A DNA stretch of 64,000 bases from Chytridium lagenaria (lineage: Eukaryota > Chytridiomycota > Chytridiomycetes > Chytridiales > Chytridiaceae): assembly GCA_025449115.1 (NCBI GenBank), contig JAHLKC010000095.1, forward strand, positions 1-64,000. Reading direction: 5' to 3'. The stretch's first letter is position 1, and the number at the start of each line of letters is the position of its first letter. The notes beneath the pieces are model-generated. The model made no database searches. It was not told where the DNA came from and was given only the letters and a program-made list of their open reading frames with translations. Made by a program: the position numbers and the translations under genes. Below, piece after piece: positions 10,664 to 22,935 of the stretch.

Positions 10664-13404
10664 ATGGGGGACGTCGCCCCCTCACCATTAAGCTCGGAAG
10701 GGGCCAACCTGCAAGATGGGGCATGCAATCTACAACTTTCATCATCATCAGGAGCCAATGAGACACCAAAAGAATCATCCACAACACCAAGACTAGGTGC
10801 TCCGATGGGGTTCCTCGACGATGATGAAATATGGACTGAATTCCAGCGACGGCAGTCCACAGCTCTGAGCTCTACAACACCCCGACCATCTGTGTCTTTG
10901 ACAACTTATACCACAGATGCAACGGGTGGGACGATACAAGAAGAGGATTCGACATTGTGGGCACGATTTGGACGAGGGCGACGGGGATCTATGCTCTCGA
11001 GAAAGCGATCGGAGAAAGGGTGCGGCCATTTTTTTATTCCTTTTGAAAATCCATTGCGATGTCGGATTCACAACTGACTTGACGACGTGTACAGAGAGGC
11101 ACTGCTAAACCCGAGTTCATTGCACGTTTCTATTTTGCAAACTTGACATACATTTCTCTTCACCTGTCGGTTGACGCGACCGCTGAGGATGCCATCAAGA
11201 TATTGCTGGATCGACTTCACATCAGCGATAGTCTGGAAGAGTACGCAATCTACGAATATTACCAAGACAACGGAGGTACGTCGTCGTCGCGCATGTTTGA
11301 GTCTTCATCATATTTACAATCGCACAGCGGAAAAGGAAATACTTTTAACAAGCCGCCTCTACGATATGATGATGACCTGGTCAGCAACTCAAGTCTTCCT
11401 TTTCAAACGCAAAGTCAACAACCGTCGTAACCTCCTTCGTGGTCAAAAGAACGGTGACACCCAATCCTTCCTCGAGGTCACGGCGGTGTTAAACGAAGCA
11501 GAATCCTTTGAAGATGTAGTCGTAAATCAAACGCGTAGGATATCGAAACTCGCTAGTTTCTTTGGATTGGAATTGGATGTGGGGGCGGCGCAGACGGAGG
11601 AGAAAGTGTCCAAGATGTCGAGGAAGAAGAAGAGGAAGGGGTCAAAGCTGGCGGGCATTGAGGAGTTGCTGAAGCTTTTAAATCTTGTGAATTTGAGTGG
11701 GGAGAAGTCAGGGGAGGAGGAGGTCCAAGTAAGTGCAATTACTGTGGATGAAATCCATGATTAACACGTTTACGTATTATTGATTTCTACATGTAGCCTA
11801 GAGAGGAAGCCCAAAATTTGCATAAAGAAGGCCACCTTCTCCTACGAACGTCCGAAAATGATTCACCCAGTGCTGGCTGGATATCCGTGTGGTGCGTCCT
11901 CGAAGAAGGAACACTAACACTTAGGTATAAACACCCCATTCTGCACTTAAAACTCACGCTACCCGTAGGTCCGCCAAACCGACTCGGAATCCTCCCTCCT
12001 CCACTCAATTCACATTGCCAACTCCAAAGTGGAAATCGATGTCAATTCACAGAAATCCAAAATGGTTTTCAACATAGCCTACATCTCTGAGAGTTCCACC
12101 CATGTCATTACTCTGGCGGCGGACGGATTGATGGATTTCGATGCATGGATGGAAGCTTTACGTCATTCTGGGGCAACGATTCTCAGGGTCGCTCCTGATG
12201 ATGAGAAGAATGCGGAGAAGGCGGAGGCGCCTGCAGGAGATAGGAGAATGTTGATGAATGATTTTGAGGTGCATAGAGTGCTTGGACGTGGGAAATATGG
12301 AACGGTGAGTTTTTATAGAGGCTTTATGCTTTTGTTTTTTCTTCCATAAGCATACTGTATTTTAAGTAGGTACTTGACTCTTCAGTATTCCTTATCATTA
12401 CATGACGTTGGTTTCTAAACTTATACATTTGAATAGGTCATGTTATGTAGTCAACGCTCCACCAACAAAGTCTACGCCGTCAAAGTTATTGAAAAAACGT
12501 CGCTCAAAGCTCCGCCGGCATGGACATGATGCTCGAAACCCAAATCCTTCGTTCTCTCCACCCACCCCTTCATAGTATCCATGCACGCTGCCTTCCAATC
12601 CCCAACACGTCTCTATTTAATCATGGATTACATCAACGGTGGTGAACTCTTTTTCCATGTTGCCAATTTCGGTCGATTTGATGAAGTCCGCGTTCGGTTC
12701 TACTCTGCTGAATTGCTGCTAGCAGTGCAGAGTCTACATGCGTTGGGGATTATTTACAGGGATTTGAAATTAGAGAATATCTTGTTAAATCGAGATGGGC
12801 ATGTCAAGATTGCAGATTTTGGGTTGAGTCGGCAGGAAGATACACCAGAGGAGGAGGCAGCGATTTTGGGGACTTTGGAATATCTTGTATGCAGTTGTTT
12901 TTGTTGATAACATGATGACGCTAACGAGTTGTTATTATTATTTTTTTTCAGGCGCCTGAAGTTCTTGAGGGTCGAGGTACCTCTTACGCATCAGATTGGT
13001 GGGCCTTTGGCATTGTCATGTTCGAGATGCTCTGCGCCTCCCACCCCTTCCACTCGGAAGACCGTATGGGGATAATGAAAAACATTTTAAAAGCCGAAAT
13101 CTGTTTCCCCGACTTCCTCTCTGGACCCGCACATGACGTGTTAACCCATCTCTTAAACCGAACACCCAAATCACGGCTAGGTTGCGGTAAACACGGGTCG
13201 ATAGAGATTCAGAACCATGCATTCTTCCAGGCGATAGATTTCGCGGCACTTGAAGCACTTGAGGTGACGCCGCCTTATATACCGCAGGTGGCTGATGATT
13301 TTGATGTGAGCTTTTTTGATGAGACGTTCACAGATGCGCCTATTGATCCTATTGAGGAGGATGAGGATGTAGAAAGTGTGACGCAAGATCTTCTTACACT
13401 GTAA
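10664..13404 (+). CDS. AGC-type Ser/Thr kinase with N-terminal RA and PH regions
   Basis: Exon 1 (10664-11019) encodes a disordered N-terminus. Exon 2 (from 11097) encodes a Ras-association-like fold: FIARFYFANLTYISLHLSVD..AEDAIKILLDRLHI..YAIYEYYQ, then FLFKRK. A basic linker is followed by a PH-like domain (about 11820-12175; EGHLLLRTS..WCVLEEGTLTL..FNIAYISES..FDAWMEALRHS). The kinase domain has GRGKYGT, the lysine in YAVKVIEK, YRDLKLENILLN, ADFGLSRQ, GTLEYLAPEVLEGRG and a D-W-W-A-F-G helix. A C-terminal AGC extension (VADDFDVSFFDETFTDAP) follows. The activation loop reads AAILGTLEY, where Akt-like kinases have KTFCGTPEY, so the PDK1-target threonine is replaced by alanine. No FxxF[ST]Y hydrophobic motif is seen before the stop. 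One-base indels near 12515 (CCGCCGG) and 12559-12568 (C runs) break the frame in the small lobe. PH and RA regions suggest membrane/GTPase control. Confidence 0.8.
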
Positions 13405-13770
13405 CATCGTTATCGCCGTTCCAGTGTTGTAATTGGTTTTACATGTTATTCCTTTCAAACTTTTACCGATTTTATCCTGCTTTTCTTTCCCTGTTTGGAT
13501 TTTTATCCTTTTGACGCTTCTGTTTACCATGCATATAGACACGCGCCTGTGGCGCACATATCCCCACAATGACTTTTTTTCTATAATTATTAAAAAACCA
13601 CGCGTAAACATAACGCACTTTCATGTCTTATCCTGCTGAACCGCACACCTAACGCTGTTTTCCGTCATCAACAACGTTTTACACCCCTCGAGACGGAGCA
13701 TCGTAAAGTGGTTCGGTTGAACTCCTTGCAATTTGTCCGACCTTTGATTTGTCATTAACCTCTCCAAACC

Positions 13771-15490
13771 ATGCGAGCCGTCGTCGTTTCATCTCCAGTG
13801 AGTCGTCATCACACCCAGGCTTCTCGCACCTCGACTTTTACAACGTGATCCAACTGAATCCGTATGCCTAACACCGATATGTCTTTAGGGAGATTCCTCT
13901 AAACTCTCGATCCAAGAAGTCGAGACCCCAAAACCCGCGGCTCATGAAGTGCTCGTCAAGGTCATTCTTCTTCTCTCTTTGGTTCCAGCCCTGCTGTGAA
14001 TTGGATTCTAACAATGTTTGAATAGGTGTCAAGCTTTGGTACGGGAACACATTGCTGTAAAGAAACTAACAAATGACCCGTAGCCGTGAACCGTCTTGAC
14101 ATTCTTCAACGTCAAGGTATAACGTTTTTCTCCACCTTAACAAATGCTGATACCTCAACCAGGTGGCTACCCAGCCCCGTTTGGTGCCTCCCAGATTCTA
14201 GGCGTGGAGTTTTCCGGTGTCATTGCAGAACCTGATGGTAAACATAACCGTTTGATAAGGCATCACTGACCAATACGCTTTCCAGCTGACGGCAAATTCA
14301 AGAAAGACGATCGCGTTTTTGCTCTATGCTATGGTGGAGCCTACCGCAGAGGTATAGTTTCCTCCTCTGTTTCTTGATGTTGATATCCAAATCGATAGTT
14401 TGTGGTTGTTCATAGGGATATGGTGATTCGGATGCCAGAGAACCTTAGCTTTGAGGAGGCAGCCGCGATTCCAGAGGTACACAGTAATTTCCAATTATAA
14501 AAAGAAGCCCCGTTTGCTAATGTTCGGGGGGATAGGTTTGGTTCACGGCTTATCAAGCGTTATACTGGAACTGTAATCTGCAAGAAGGTGACAAAGAGAG
14601 AAAAGACTGAAATGTACTGATGGTTGTATAGGTGACAGTGTATTGATTCACGCTGGAGCAAGCGGTGTGGGAACCGCTGCCATCCAACTCTGCAAATCCG
14701 CGAAATCGTGAGTGGAGAAAAAAAAACCCCGGAAAAAAAGAGTGATGTTAACCTATTCTTACAAAGGAAACATATCATTGCGTCTGTGGGGTCTCCTGAA
14801 AAGGCTGAATTTGTGAAAAAAAGCTTGGAGCCACGCATGCAGTCAATTACAAGACGGAGAATTTTAAAGATAAGGTACAACGTTGATGGAAAGACCGTGT
14901 ATGTGTGTATGCTAATGATATGTTGTGTAGTGTTGGAGTGGACGGAGAAAAGGGGGGTGGATGTTGTGGTGGATTTTGTGGGATCGACGCATTGGAACAA
15001 TAACATTGAGTCGCTTGCTGTCGATGGACGGATGGTGATGCTTGCGTTCCTTAGTGGTGAGAATCCACCGCGAACTTTATAGTTGACTCTAACAACTTTT
15101 TATGAAAAAGCGCTGTTGTATCTGAGACGAACCTTGCACCTATTCTTCGTAAGCGATTAACTGTAAGTCTGTGGTTTATTTTATTTTTACCCCTTTCCCC
15201 TTCCCCCTTACCCCACCTCGCTAAATATGTAAAAGATCCGTGGTTCCACGCTCCGCTCTCGCGACATCAACTACCAAATCCGACTCCGTAATGAGATTGT
15301 GGAGAAAGTGCTCCTGGATTTGGGGATGGGACTTTTAAGCCTGTGATTGACAAGACGTTTTCGTGGAAGAATATCGCGGAAGCGCATCTTCATATGGAAT
15401 CGAATGGGACTGTAGGTGAGTGGGATCTTTTTGGGTTAATTTTTTGGTGTTAAAAGTGTAAAAGGCAAGATTATCGTTAACGTGGATTAA
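13771..15490 (+). CDS. PIG3/quinone-oxidoreductase-like MDR enzyme
   Basis: Zinc-less medium-chain dehydrogenase/reductase of the TP53I3 (PIG3)/quinone oxidoreductase type. Many small exons give MRAVVVSSPGDSSKLSIQEV, HEVLVKV, NRLDILQRQGGYPAPFGAS, LGVEFSGVIAEP, DDRVFALCYGGAYAEF, MPENLSFEEAAAIPEVWFTA, the cofactor-binding HAGASGVGTAAIQLCK, LGATHAVNYKTENF, GVDVVVDFVGSTHW, DGRMVMLAFLSG and GKIIVNVD before the stop. The family reduces quinones with NADPH. Three homopolymer indels disturb the frame: an extra C at 14344-14345, an A7 run at 14816-14822, and a missing C at 15313-15314 (GFGDGTFKPVIDK is restored by adding it). No zinc-binding Cys cluster is visible, as expected for this subfamily. It ends 458 bp before the next gene's stop codon, a convergent arrangement. 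Confidence 0.85.
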
Positions 15491-15792
15491 CCCTTTACGT
15501 CGAAAACTTGAGGATGTTTACAAGGCACCATGTTTTTAGTTTTTCGCACATTATTTTGGAGGCCTTTTTTTTTCCATCATGGGAAGAGCAATAAATTTGG
15601 GAGTGCATTTAAAGCTGCTGTTGTGAAGTTGTGAGATAAATTTATATTTCCTCACGCCCCATCGCCGTAAAAAAACAAGACTGACGAATTAAAGCAAAAC
15701 CAATTAAAAGGGGAGGAAGGATTGGGTAAACGATGGTAAAGAGAATAAAAATACTGAAGAGTAGAATAAATAAGGATGTGAAGGTTGGGGGT

Positions 15793-15855
15793 GGGGGGGG
15801 GGGGGATACGCACGCCCGAGAATTATAAGGTAAAAAAGGGTAAAAAAAAAAAAAA
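15793..15855. repeat. G13 and A14 homopolymer runs
   Basis: Thirteen consecutive G residues occur at 15793-15805 and fourteen A residues at 15842-15855, in the convergent 3' region between two genes. They are likely length-unstable and error-prone. The surrounding sequence (15491-15948) shows no gene. Confidence 0.8.
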
Positions 15856-15948
15856 GGAATTGAACGGATTTGAACAACAAGAGTAGGTGAATGTGTATAG
15901 CGCATAAAAGAGTCCACATCGAAATATACCATGCTCAAGAACCGGGGA

Positions 15949-17004
15949 CTAAGGATGCACTCTCGAATAATCCACAAAAGCTTCCTCAAACGTTGGTGGA
16001 TCCGTGGTATGCAACGTAGCAATAGATTGCAATTGAGAAGAAGTTCGTTGAAATGTGGCGGTTTGTGATGTAGTAGTTGAGGATCGTTGCAGTGGGAGTG
16101 GGGCCCATGAGAAAGGCGATCGGCGGGTTGAAGGGGTTAATGGAGAAGGCGGGATGTTAAAGGATGGACTAAATATGGATGCAGGTGAATTTTGGGAAGT
16201 GCAGGTGAGAAAATCGGGGCGGTGTGGTGTCGATGGGCGTACTGTTGGGGTTGACGGTGTTTGCGTGGTGGGGCCGCTCGTAATGTCTAGCACCGTAGTC
16301 ATAGTGGTGATCTCCAAGGGTGTCATTGGACGTGATGGTCCAGTTGGTGATGGTGGTTGAGAAACGTCTACCACATTTGCAGACAGAGGACCATTTGTTG
16401 TAGTGGGATGGGCGACGAGCACCCATCCCGCTGGTTTCAAGTTCCCATCCGGAGTAGCAGCCTGCTTCTCTGTCCCCGCCCCCCGCTTTGCCCAAGTAGG
16501 TCTAACAGGCAAACTCGTCATTTTCCCAGTCTCCAGCATCGCAGTAGAAGTATCGGTGGTCCCGGTCGATACAGTGGAAGCAACAAGGGGTACTCTTGTC
16601 ACAATGACTGCTTTGCTTGGAAGAAGGTGTTCCTGAATCCAATTCCACCATTTGCCTTCCTTGGGGACCAAGTTGGGAAGGATGCGGTAGACAATGGCAA
16701 ACACTATGACCATGAGAACAGGGACAAAGAGGAGGAACATGAGTTGCGGCGAGACAGAGTCGGAATTGGAGGGTTGCGATACGATTGCAGCAGCATCAGA
16801 GACTGAATTGGTCGTGGTGTCATTGCTGTGCCCGCCTCGCATGCTATCAGAGTGCTCCACGTATAATCCACTAGATGACGGTGACGGTGAATGGTATGGG
16901 TATGGGTATGGATGACGGGTGGTGATGGAGATGCTGTTGGTGTCAATGTCGTTCTGCACCAAATTGAAATTAAAACCTGAAACGACGTCACTTGGAAAAA
17001 ACAA
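15949..17004 (-). CDS. Single-pass membrane protein, Pro/Ser/Thr-rich
   Basis: Uninterrupted 351-codon frame starting MFFPSDVVSGFNFN. Residues 1-85 are Ser/Thr/Pro-rich and probably extracellular. Residues about 88-110 (LMFLLFVPVLMVIVFAIVYR) are one strong transmembrane segment, followed by KEGKWWNWIQEHLLPSKA. The remaining 230 residues are low-complexity, rich in Pro, Thr and Ser, with repeated TP/SP pairs that could be phosphorylation sites. This resembles a type I or type III surface protein with a long disordered cytoplasmic tail. No family is recognised. The 3' end is convergent with the upstream oxidoreductase. Confidence 0.65.
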   Translation of the reverse strand: MFFPSDVVSGFNFNLVQNDIDTNSISITTRHPYPYPYHSPSPSSSGLYVEHSDSMRGGHSNDTTTNSVSDAAAIVSQPSNSDSVSPQLMFLLFVPVLMVIVFAIVYRILPNLVPKEGKWWNWIQEHLLPSKAVIVTRVPLVASTVSTGTTDTSTAMLETGKMTSLPVRPTWAKRGAGTEKQAATPDGNLKPAGWVLVAHPTTTNGPLSANVVDVSQPPSPTGPSRPMTPLEITTMTTVLDITSGPTTQTPSTPTVRPSTPHRPDFLTCTSQNSPASIFSPSFNIPPSPLTPSTRRSPFSWAPLPLQRSSTTTSQTATFQRTSSQLQSIATLHTTDPPTFEEAFVDYSRVHP

Positions 17005-17231
17005 AAAAATTATTAAAACACGACGGTTTCAAACGTGTTTCGTGTTATGGTTTACCGCATCAACGTTTCTACCTCATCTGCCCCCATCTTGGCAACGATG
17101 ACGCGTCACGTAAAAGAAAATACTAAAAACGCGAAAACCACGGTCGCAGATATCCTAAACCGTTAAAAATATGTACATGATTTTTATTGATGCAAATTCA
17201 CATGACATCTACCGATGCGGGTAACCATTCT

Positions 17232-18167
17232 TCACGTAAATTCCTTTCTCATGTCCAAAATACCCTTCAAATCCAGCACCCCACCCTTCCCCAACCCTCG
17301 GGTCCATCATCCACATCCGGTCGAAAAGTCGTGTAAAGCCGATGCGCCGTCACCCCAAATCGCTTCATCGGTATAACGGCCGCAAGAGAACGGAAAGTCC
17401 GTCGCGCATCTTCAAAACGGGAGCCAAATTTCGCCTTCATGGAGCTTTAAGCTTTGTAAGAAAGAAAGCTTTTCGAGTATACTGCAGGTGATCGGAGGGG
17501 GCTCTTACCTTTCGGCCACACGTGGATCGACTGGATGTCCATCAACGCAGGCTCGCAATAATCCTTTCTGCGAACTCTCTTCATCATCACGCACTTCCTC
17601 AACTTTGATCCTTTTGTTGGCCCTCGTTTTCTTAGGAGGTGGCGTTGGTGGCAAAGCTTTCCGAATCGCATCAATAATGGTGTTATAAACCTCAACCGTC
17701 TCTATCCCCTTCTTCTTATTCTCAAACTCTTTCCACTTGATGTCATCTTCATCCTTGTTACGTTCTCGAAACCCAAGCGCCACGGCTTTCTTGTTCGCAA
17801 ACCTTTTTTTTTAATAACCATGTTGGAGGGGTTGCCGTACTTTTAAAGCGAAAAAAAGAACAACCCACTTGCTCACGATGGCTTTCCCAAACGTCAATGC
17901 TGTAGGCCAATCGCAGGATAGCTGCCGCTCTACGCACACCGCAGCCCAGAGACAGAGGACGGGGGCACGGTTGATGTTGATGATGGGAGAGTCATCTTGC
18001 GGTGAAAGAGGATCGTCTGTAGTGTTGAGTGATCGCTTTCGTTTTGGTGTTGTCGGACTACTGGTGCTCGAGAGCTCTTCTTGGATAAGGTTGTCGATTG
18101 ATGCCAGGTCGGTGGCTGTAAAGTCGGGGAGGTTGCCAAACTCATCGTCGTCGCTGCTGGAAGACAT
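17232..18167 (-). CDS. Conserved protein of unknown function
   Basis: The start MSSSSDDDEFGNLPDF opens an acidic N-terminus with a basic patch (TPKRKRS). Exon 1 continues into RAPVLCLWAAVCVERQLSCD and WPTALTFGKAIVSK. After an intron comes NKKAVALGFRERNKDEDDIK, then the basic KKTRANKRIKVEEV and ESSQKGLLRACVDGHPVDPR. A last exon gives MKAKFGSRFEDARRTFRSLA, AHRLYTTFRPDVDDGPEGWG and, after restoring one G in a G4 run, KGGVLDLKGILDMRKEFT before the stop at 17232. The three blocks resemble an uncharacterised family I recall from bacteria and fungi: P-V-L-T-L-W-A...ALTLGKA, then a long helix, then YE.FRP..P.G.RGWG..G.LDL. This recollection is not checked. The function is unknown. Confidence 0.6.
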
Positions 18168-19208
18168 TTTGGTATGGGTCAAAATGTTTGACTTGCACAA
18201 ACAAAGATGGAGGTGACGGATGCCAACACTGGATAAAGGAAAATGCGGACGAAACGATGCTATCGATGACTTTATCGCTCCAACTCCTGGAACCACCCGA
18301 TTCCTTCATTTCGTTGTCAAGTGTGATGAGTATAAAGATGGGAGTTTGTTGGTGGAATGAGAGGTTAATGATGACGGAGATGGCAATAGGGTTATTCAAT
18401 ATTCACCCGCCGTCTCGTCAGCACCGCCTCACACCGGGGATAACATGGACGCCCTGGTTAAAGTCAAGGAAACCTTCCACCAGTGTCGAGTATGCCATCG
18501 CTGCCATAAATCTCGATGAGATGGTCATCGAGTTGGTCTCGGCCAGGCAATTTACCACCACAGTAAGTGGATAACGAAGCGGCCTTCATCCAGTTGGGAT
18601 TGGCCCTTTGAAACTCCAAGTAATCATTTTTTGGATGGCTCACGACTTGTGACTGCAAACAGCCGAAAATCAGCTGCCTGTCACTGAGGTGTTTTCCATC
18701 ATATCAGTGTTCCTTTCCGATATGCTATCTTTATGTTTGTCTCTTCCTTTACGGCCCACTTTTCTTTCCTTTATCCTTTTCCTTTTCCATTTCATTTTAT
18801 TCCCCTTTTCTACAATTATTTTTTTACTTGAGTGAAAAACTCTCAATGTAACAAACGATTAACGCAGAGTGAAAATACGGGTAGATTTTCTCTGTTTTTC
18901 ATAAACTTTGCCTTTTAATGATGCCTTTAACAAAACTTGTGGTTTTTATTCGTCTGCATTTCCCCCAGCTTTTTTACTACAACTTTTCAGATAACAATTA
19001 CACGTCGGGGGATTTCAAATGTGATTGTTTTGGCGGTCCACTTTCCACAATATTTTGTTTTGGGAAATGTTGAAAAGTAATAGACTTTTATCACACGCAA
19101 AGTTAGTGTTAACATTCATTGTATGAACGAGAAAAAGATTCAAGTAAGCATCCCACATTAAAACATAAAAACGAGAATGTTCCGCCAAATTCATTCTTCA
19201 ACACCATC
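18168..19208. other. Intergenic, no convincing gene
   Basis: About 1 kb holding the promoter of the minus-strand gene to the left and the 3' region of the transporter to the right. Frames at 18464-18658 (minus) and 18188-18574 (plus) have no recognisable domain and no consistent splice partners. The part 18,700-19,100 is T/A-rich. Confidence 0.4.
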
Positions 19209-22200
19209 TCACGTCACCTTTCTCTCAAAATCATACACAACTTCCTCATTCCTCACCGCATCATCCTCCATAGCCTCCTCCAACAACCCCTCATTCACAC
19301 CCCTCACAGCAAGCAACGAAGTATATGCCGCATTCATCTCCGCCACTCTTGCCATCTCATCATCTTCCGCGTCTTCCCCTTCTACACCATAACTGCCTGG
19401 ATCCCCTGATCCAAAAGTAATATCGGGGAGTTCACCAAAAAGCTCTTTGATGGGGATGGCGAGGGCGTCCATTTCAAGAGAGACTGTAGGGAGGGAAAGG
19501 GGGGGTCAGGATATCATCTCACATAAAAAAGGGGGTTAGATAGAAAATACTGACTTCCTCGAATTGCTAAGGCGTATGAGTAAAAGCGAACCCAAGCTTC
19601 GGAGCGATATTGAGCCGTATGGCCGTCGGAAGCTTTGGCAGCCAACTCCATGAAAGACTCGACGAGCCTCTTGCGTGCCGCGAATGCATTTGGAAGATCA
19701 TGCGGTAAACGCTGCTTGGCGATAAATGTGGACGAGAAAATGAAAAGTAGCAATCTTTGATTTTAAAAAAATGATAATGGTTAGAACGTGTGGAAGAACG
19801 ATGCTTGGGATACATGATGGCATTAATCTCGCCAAAAGGAAAAAGAAAAAATCAAGAAATATATGAAAATGATAAATATATACCTTATTGTTTGATACAA
19901 CTCCGCTCTCGCCTTCGATAATTTCGGATCCGTAAATAACCATTTCATCTTTGGCGGAAACCTTTTCGCCCCCGCCGCGGCCCTCGCATTCCCTAAGCGA
20001 TCCAACACCCTCTTCAATCCCTCAATAACGCTCCGATAACTCTTCCCCTGAAACGCTCCTTCAACCCTCGGTTCGACGCTCGAAAATATCATCAACGGCT
20101 CACACGCCGCCAGTTTCAAGGCAATAGCATTATGCGTGTCCCGAAGCCGCGCTATGGTATCTTGTGGTAGATCCTCCATCTTCATGTCGTTCAGGTCGAG
20201 AATGGGGGAGGAGCGTTTGGAGAGGGTGTTGGACATGAGGTTGCAGGTGAGGTCAGCGTAGTAGCCATTGATAAGAGTGATGGTGGAGGAGAGGAGTGCG
20301 CGAAGACTGCGACGGGCGAGGTTGGGATAAATAGCCCTTATTTTCGAAACAATCGCGACGGTTGTTAAAAACTTCCCAAATATTTGAAAAACGAAATACT
20401 TACAGTGTGAATATAAGCGCAAATGTCAACCCCATCGTCACATTCGCCAAATTCTTGTAAAGTCTTACAACCGGCGCATCAAACGGTCTATTCCGATTAA
20501 TATACGACAACACTACAGACTAGACCATCAGAGAGAAAAAAATAAACTCATTAGATTTCCCGCCAAAGAAAACAACAAAAAAATACGAGTTACTTACGTT
20601 CGAGAACGACAACATCGCAAGCAATCCTAGCACTGGCATCGCCTTATTGAATAAGAAAATATACATCATAGGTGTAACCAATATCAACCCGAAGGCTATG
20701 ATGCCAATGGCCCCTGACGCTCCAAACGCTGATAACGCTGCAAAAGCCCATAAGGCGCCAATAAAGGTAGCGATCAGTTGCATAGGAAAGCCAAGGTATG
20801 TTTGGCCCAAACTTGGGGCGATGGCGACGAGGAAGGTGATGACGGAACCTTGGAGACCCCAAGTTAATGAGAATTGCCTACAAAATAAATGAATTAGGTT
20901 TGTCTTCTCCTTCGATAAGAGGGAACAGGAAGAAACTCACGGTTGAGCATAAACAATCAAATTCAACAGCAACACTGCCGTCGCGCACTTCATAGCGTAA
21001 ATCGATGCAGGCGATAACCAAAATTTCGTTAACGGCAGCATGACTGCCGTTCTGAATTCAAACCCTCTTTTTTTCTTTATAGCTGGAACGGTTGATACGG
21101 ATTTCACGAGAATGTCTGCGGCTGCACTTGGGCTAGTAGGATTGTCGTCATCGCTTTTTAAATTGGTCGTGCGCGCGGATTCCATGTCAGGAGCGGGTTT
21201 GCGTTTGAAAAAGTCGTAGATGGTTTTCGGGACAAAGTGGCGGAAATGAAAATGAAAGGTTTTTTTGGGATCCAGGCTGTGGAGGTGGGAGTGGGTGTTG
21301 ATGAGCTCGTCGACAAACTGGAGAAAGGTAAGGCTATGCTTTAAAACTACTCTTTTCTAAGAAATAAAGGAAGGCTTTACCTCATGTATACCCAGAATTA
21401 AAAAGTTGACCTGCATAAGCGAATCCCACCCTAATCTCCCAGCCCTCTCCTCCGCATCACCCTCACTCACAACCCCAAACCTCATTTCAAAAAGATCGAA
21501 AAGAACTTCAAACTGCTTCTCTTCAAACTGTGCAACCGCTTTCCTCACCGCCCCATTACAAGCCTCCGTCTCCCCACCTTCTCCACCCCCACCAACCTCC
21601 CGTCGCGTCTCATCAAGCATGGAAAGACATCCTCCCTGTAGGCTCCTCAACGGTTCTTCCAGTGGCGTGAGGAAACGTTCACGGAGTTGCTCGTCGTCCA
21701 TGAGAGAGCGCCCCATGTCTGAGAGCGCGGTATCGAGGGCAAAGAGGTGACCACTGAGAGCTTGGACTGAGTTGTGGAGACGTGTAAAGTCGGACATGGA
21801 CATGTGGGAGTAGGAAATTTCGGCGTCAGCGGCATCGAGGTTGCGGTGAGACCGGTGATAAGACCGCGAAGGGTTGAGATGTGCGTGGAGCGGACAAGGC
21901 GAATTTCTTCGAAAATAGCCTCGGCTTCGACAGGGTGAGATGATTTTTCTCTTTGAGCAGATATCCTTCACAATGTTAGATGCAAGATATAGAAAATGGA
22001 ATAAATAAAAAGCAACTAAAGGCATCGTGTATGAATGCATAGGACGACGAAATGGGAAAAGGACAGTATATTCAACTCACCATCCGTAATTGCCGACAGC
22101 AGCATCCCCATGACATCAAATACCTCTCCAAACTGTTCCCTCAACTTGATCTCTGCAAAATCCGGCCACATTCCCACATTAACCACCGCCCCCAACGCAA

Positions 22201-22935
22201 TCCCCAGCAGCATGGCGACAATGGTATCGCCCAAAAACCTTCTATCCAGCGCCTCTCCAGGTATCGCCGTACTCGGTCCGGCAACACCGGTCGCTGACGT
22301 GATAGCCAGGAACGCTAAAAGTGGACCAACAAGCGATGCACCAAAATAACGGATAGGGTTGATGGTGCGGAGGATGGAAAAGAGGTAGACTATGATGAAA
22401 AGAAGCACGGCCATGCCTGGATGCGAAACGCCAGCGATCCAGTTTATGAGAGCCCAGCTGAAACCCGCCGGCGAGGATGGATAGGATGAGGATGACGGAG
22501 GAGTCAAAATACTGTCCGACGGTGCGAGCGCTGTGTTTCGTTCGCGAAAATGGTTTAAGACTACGAGAAGGCGAACGTTCTACTTACGGAGTGTGAACAA
22601 TGACAATGAGGAGAACGTTGGAGAGAACTCTTGGTTGGAGCCATGAGTTCAAGGTGGGTGAAAAGACAAAGATGGCACCCAGGAGGTATGCGACAACAGC
22701 TGCATTCATAAAGGATTAGATATCAGCCATTAGGGGAGGGAGAGAGCAACTCGAGTGCATGCATTTCTCTAATGTAATGCCATGTATGGCATCATGACCT
22801 GCCGTCAGTCCGGGAAGATCAGACCGGCACAAAAGCTACACAGCAATACAAGGAGATGGCGGTACCTTTTACAACGTCTTTGGTCACCCTGGAGGTGAGC
22901 ATCGCCCCCAATTTCTTGAGGACATCATTGGCCAT
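19209..22935 (-). CDS. FUSC/DUF2421 family multi-pass membrane transporter
   Basis: Large membrane protein of the fungal putative-ER-transporter (BRE4-like/FUSC) type. The start is MANDVLKKLGAMLTSRVTKD at 22935, with an A-rich context before the ATG. It splices at 22866 into VVAYLLGAIFVFSPTLNSWL, then ARTVGQYFDSSVILILSILA, HPGMAVLLFIIVYLFSILRT and further membrane helices to GIALGAVVNVGMWP, the first helical bundle. A soluble helical middle follows, containing DFTRLHNSVQALSGHLFALD. The second bundle is in three exons (FWLSPASIYAMKCATAVLLL, TFLVAIAPSLGQTYLGFPMQ, GASGAIGIIAFGLILVTPMM). The C-terminal soluble part (19209-20420) contains LARRSLRALLSSTITLINGY and RFPPKMKWLF. One extra G (CCC at 22464-22466 on the plus strand) breaks GGFSWALINW. 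The family is thought to move organic anions. The substrate here is unknown. Confidence 0.8.

Noticed and set aside
18464..18658. Minus frame of 64 residues with CGGKLPGRDQLDD
   Set aside because: Too short, with stops on both sides and no homologous feel. Plus-strand alternatives are equally weak.
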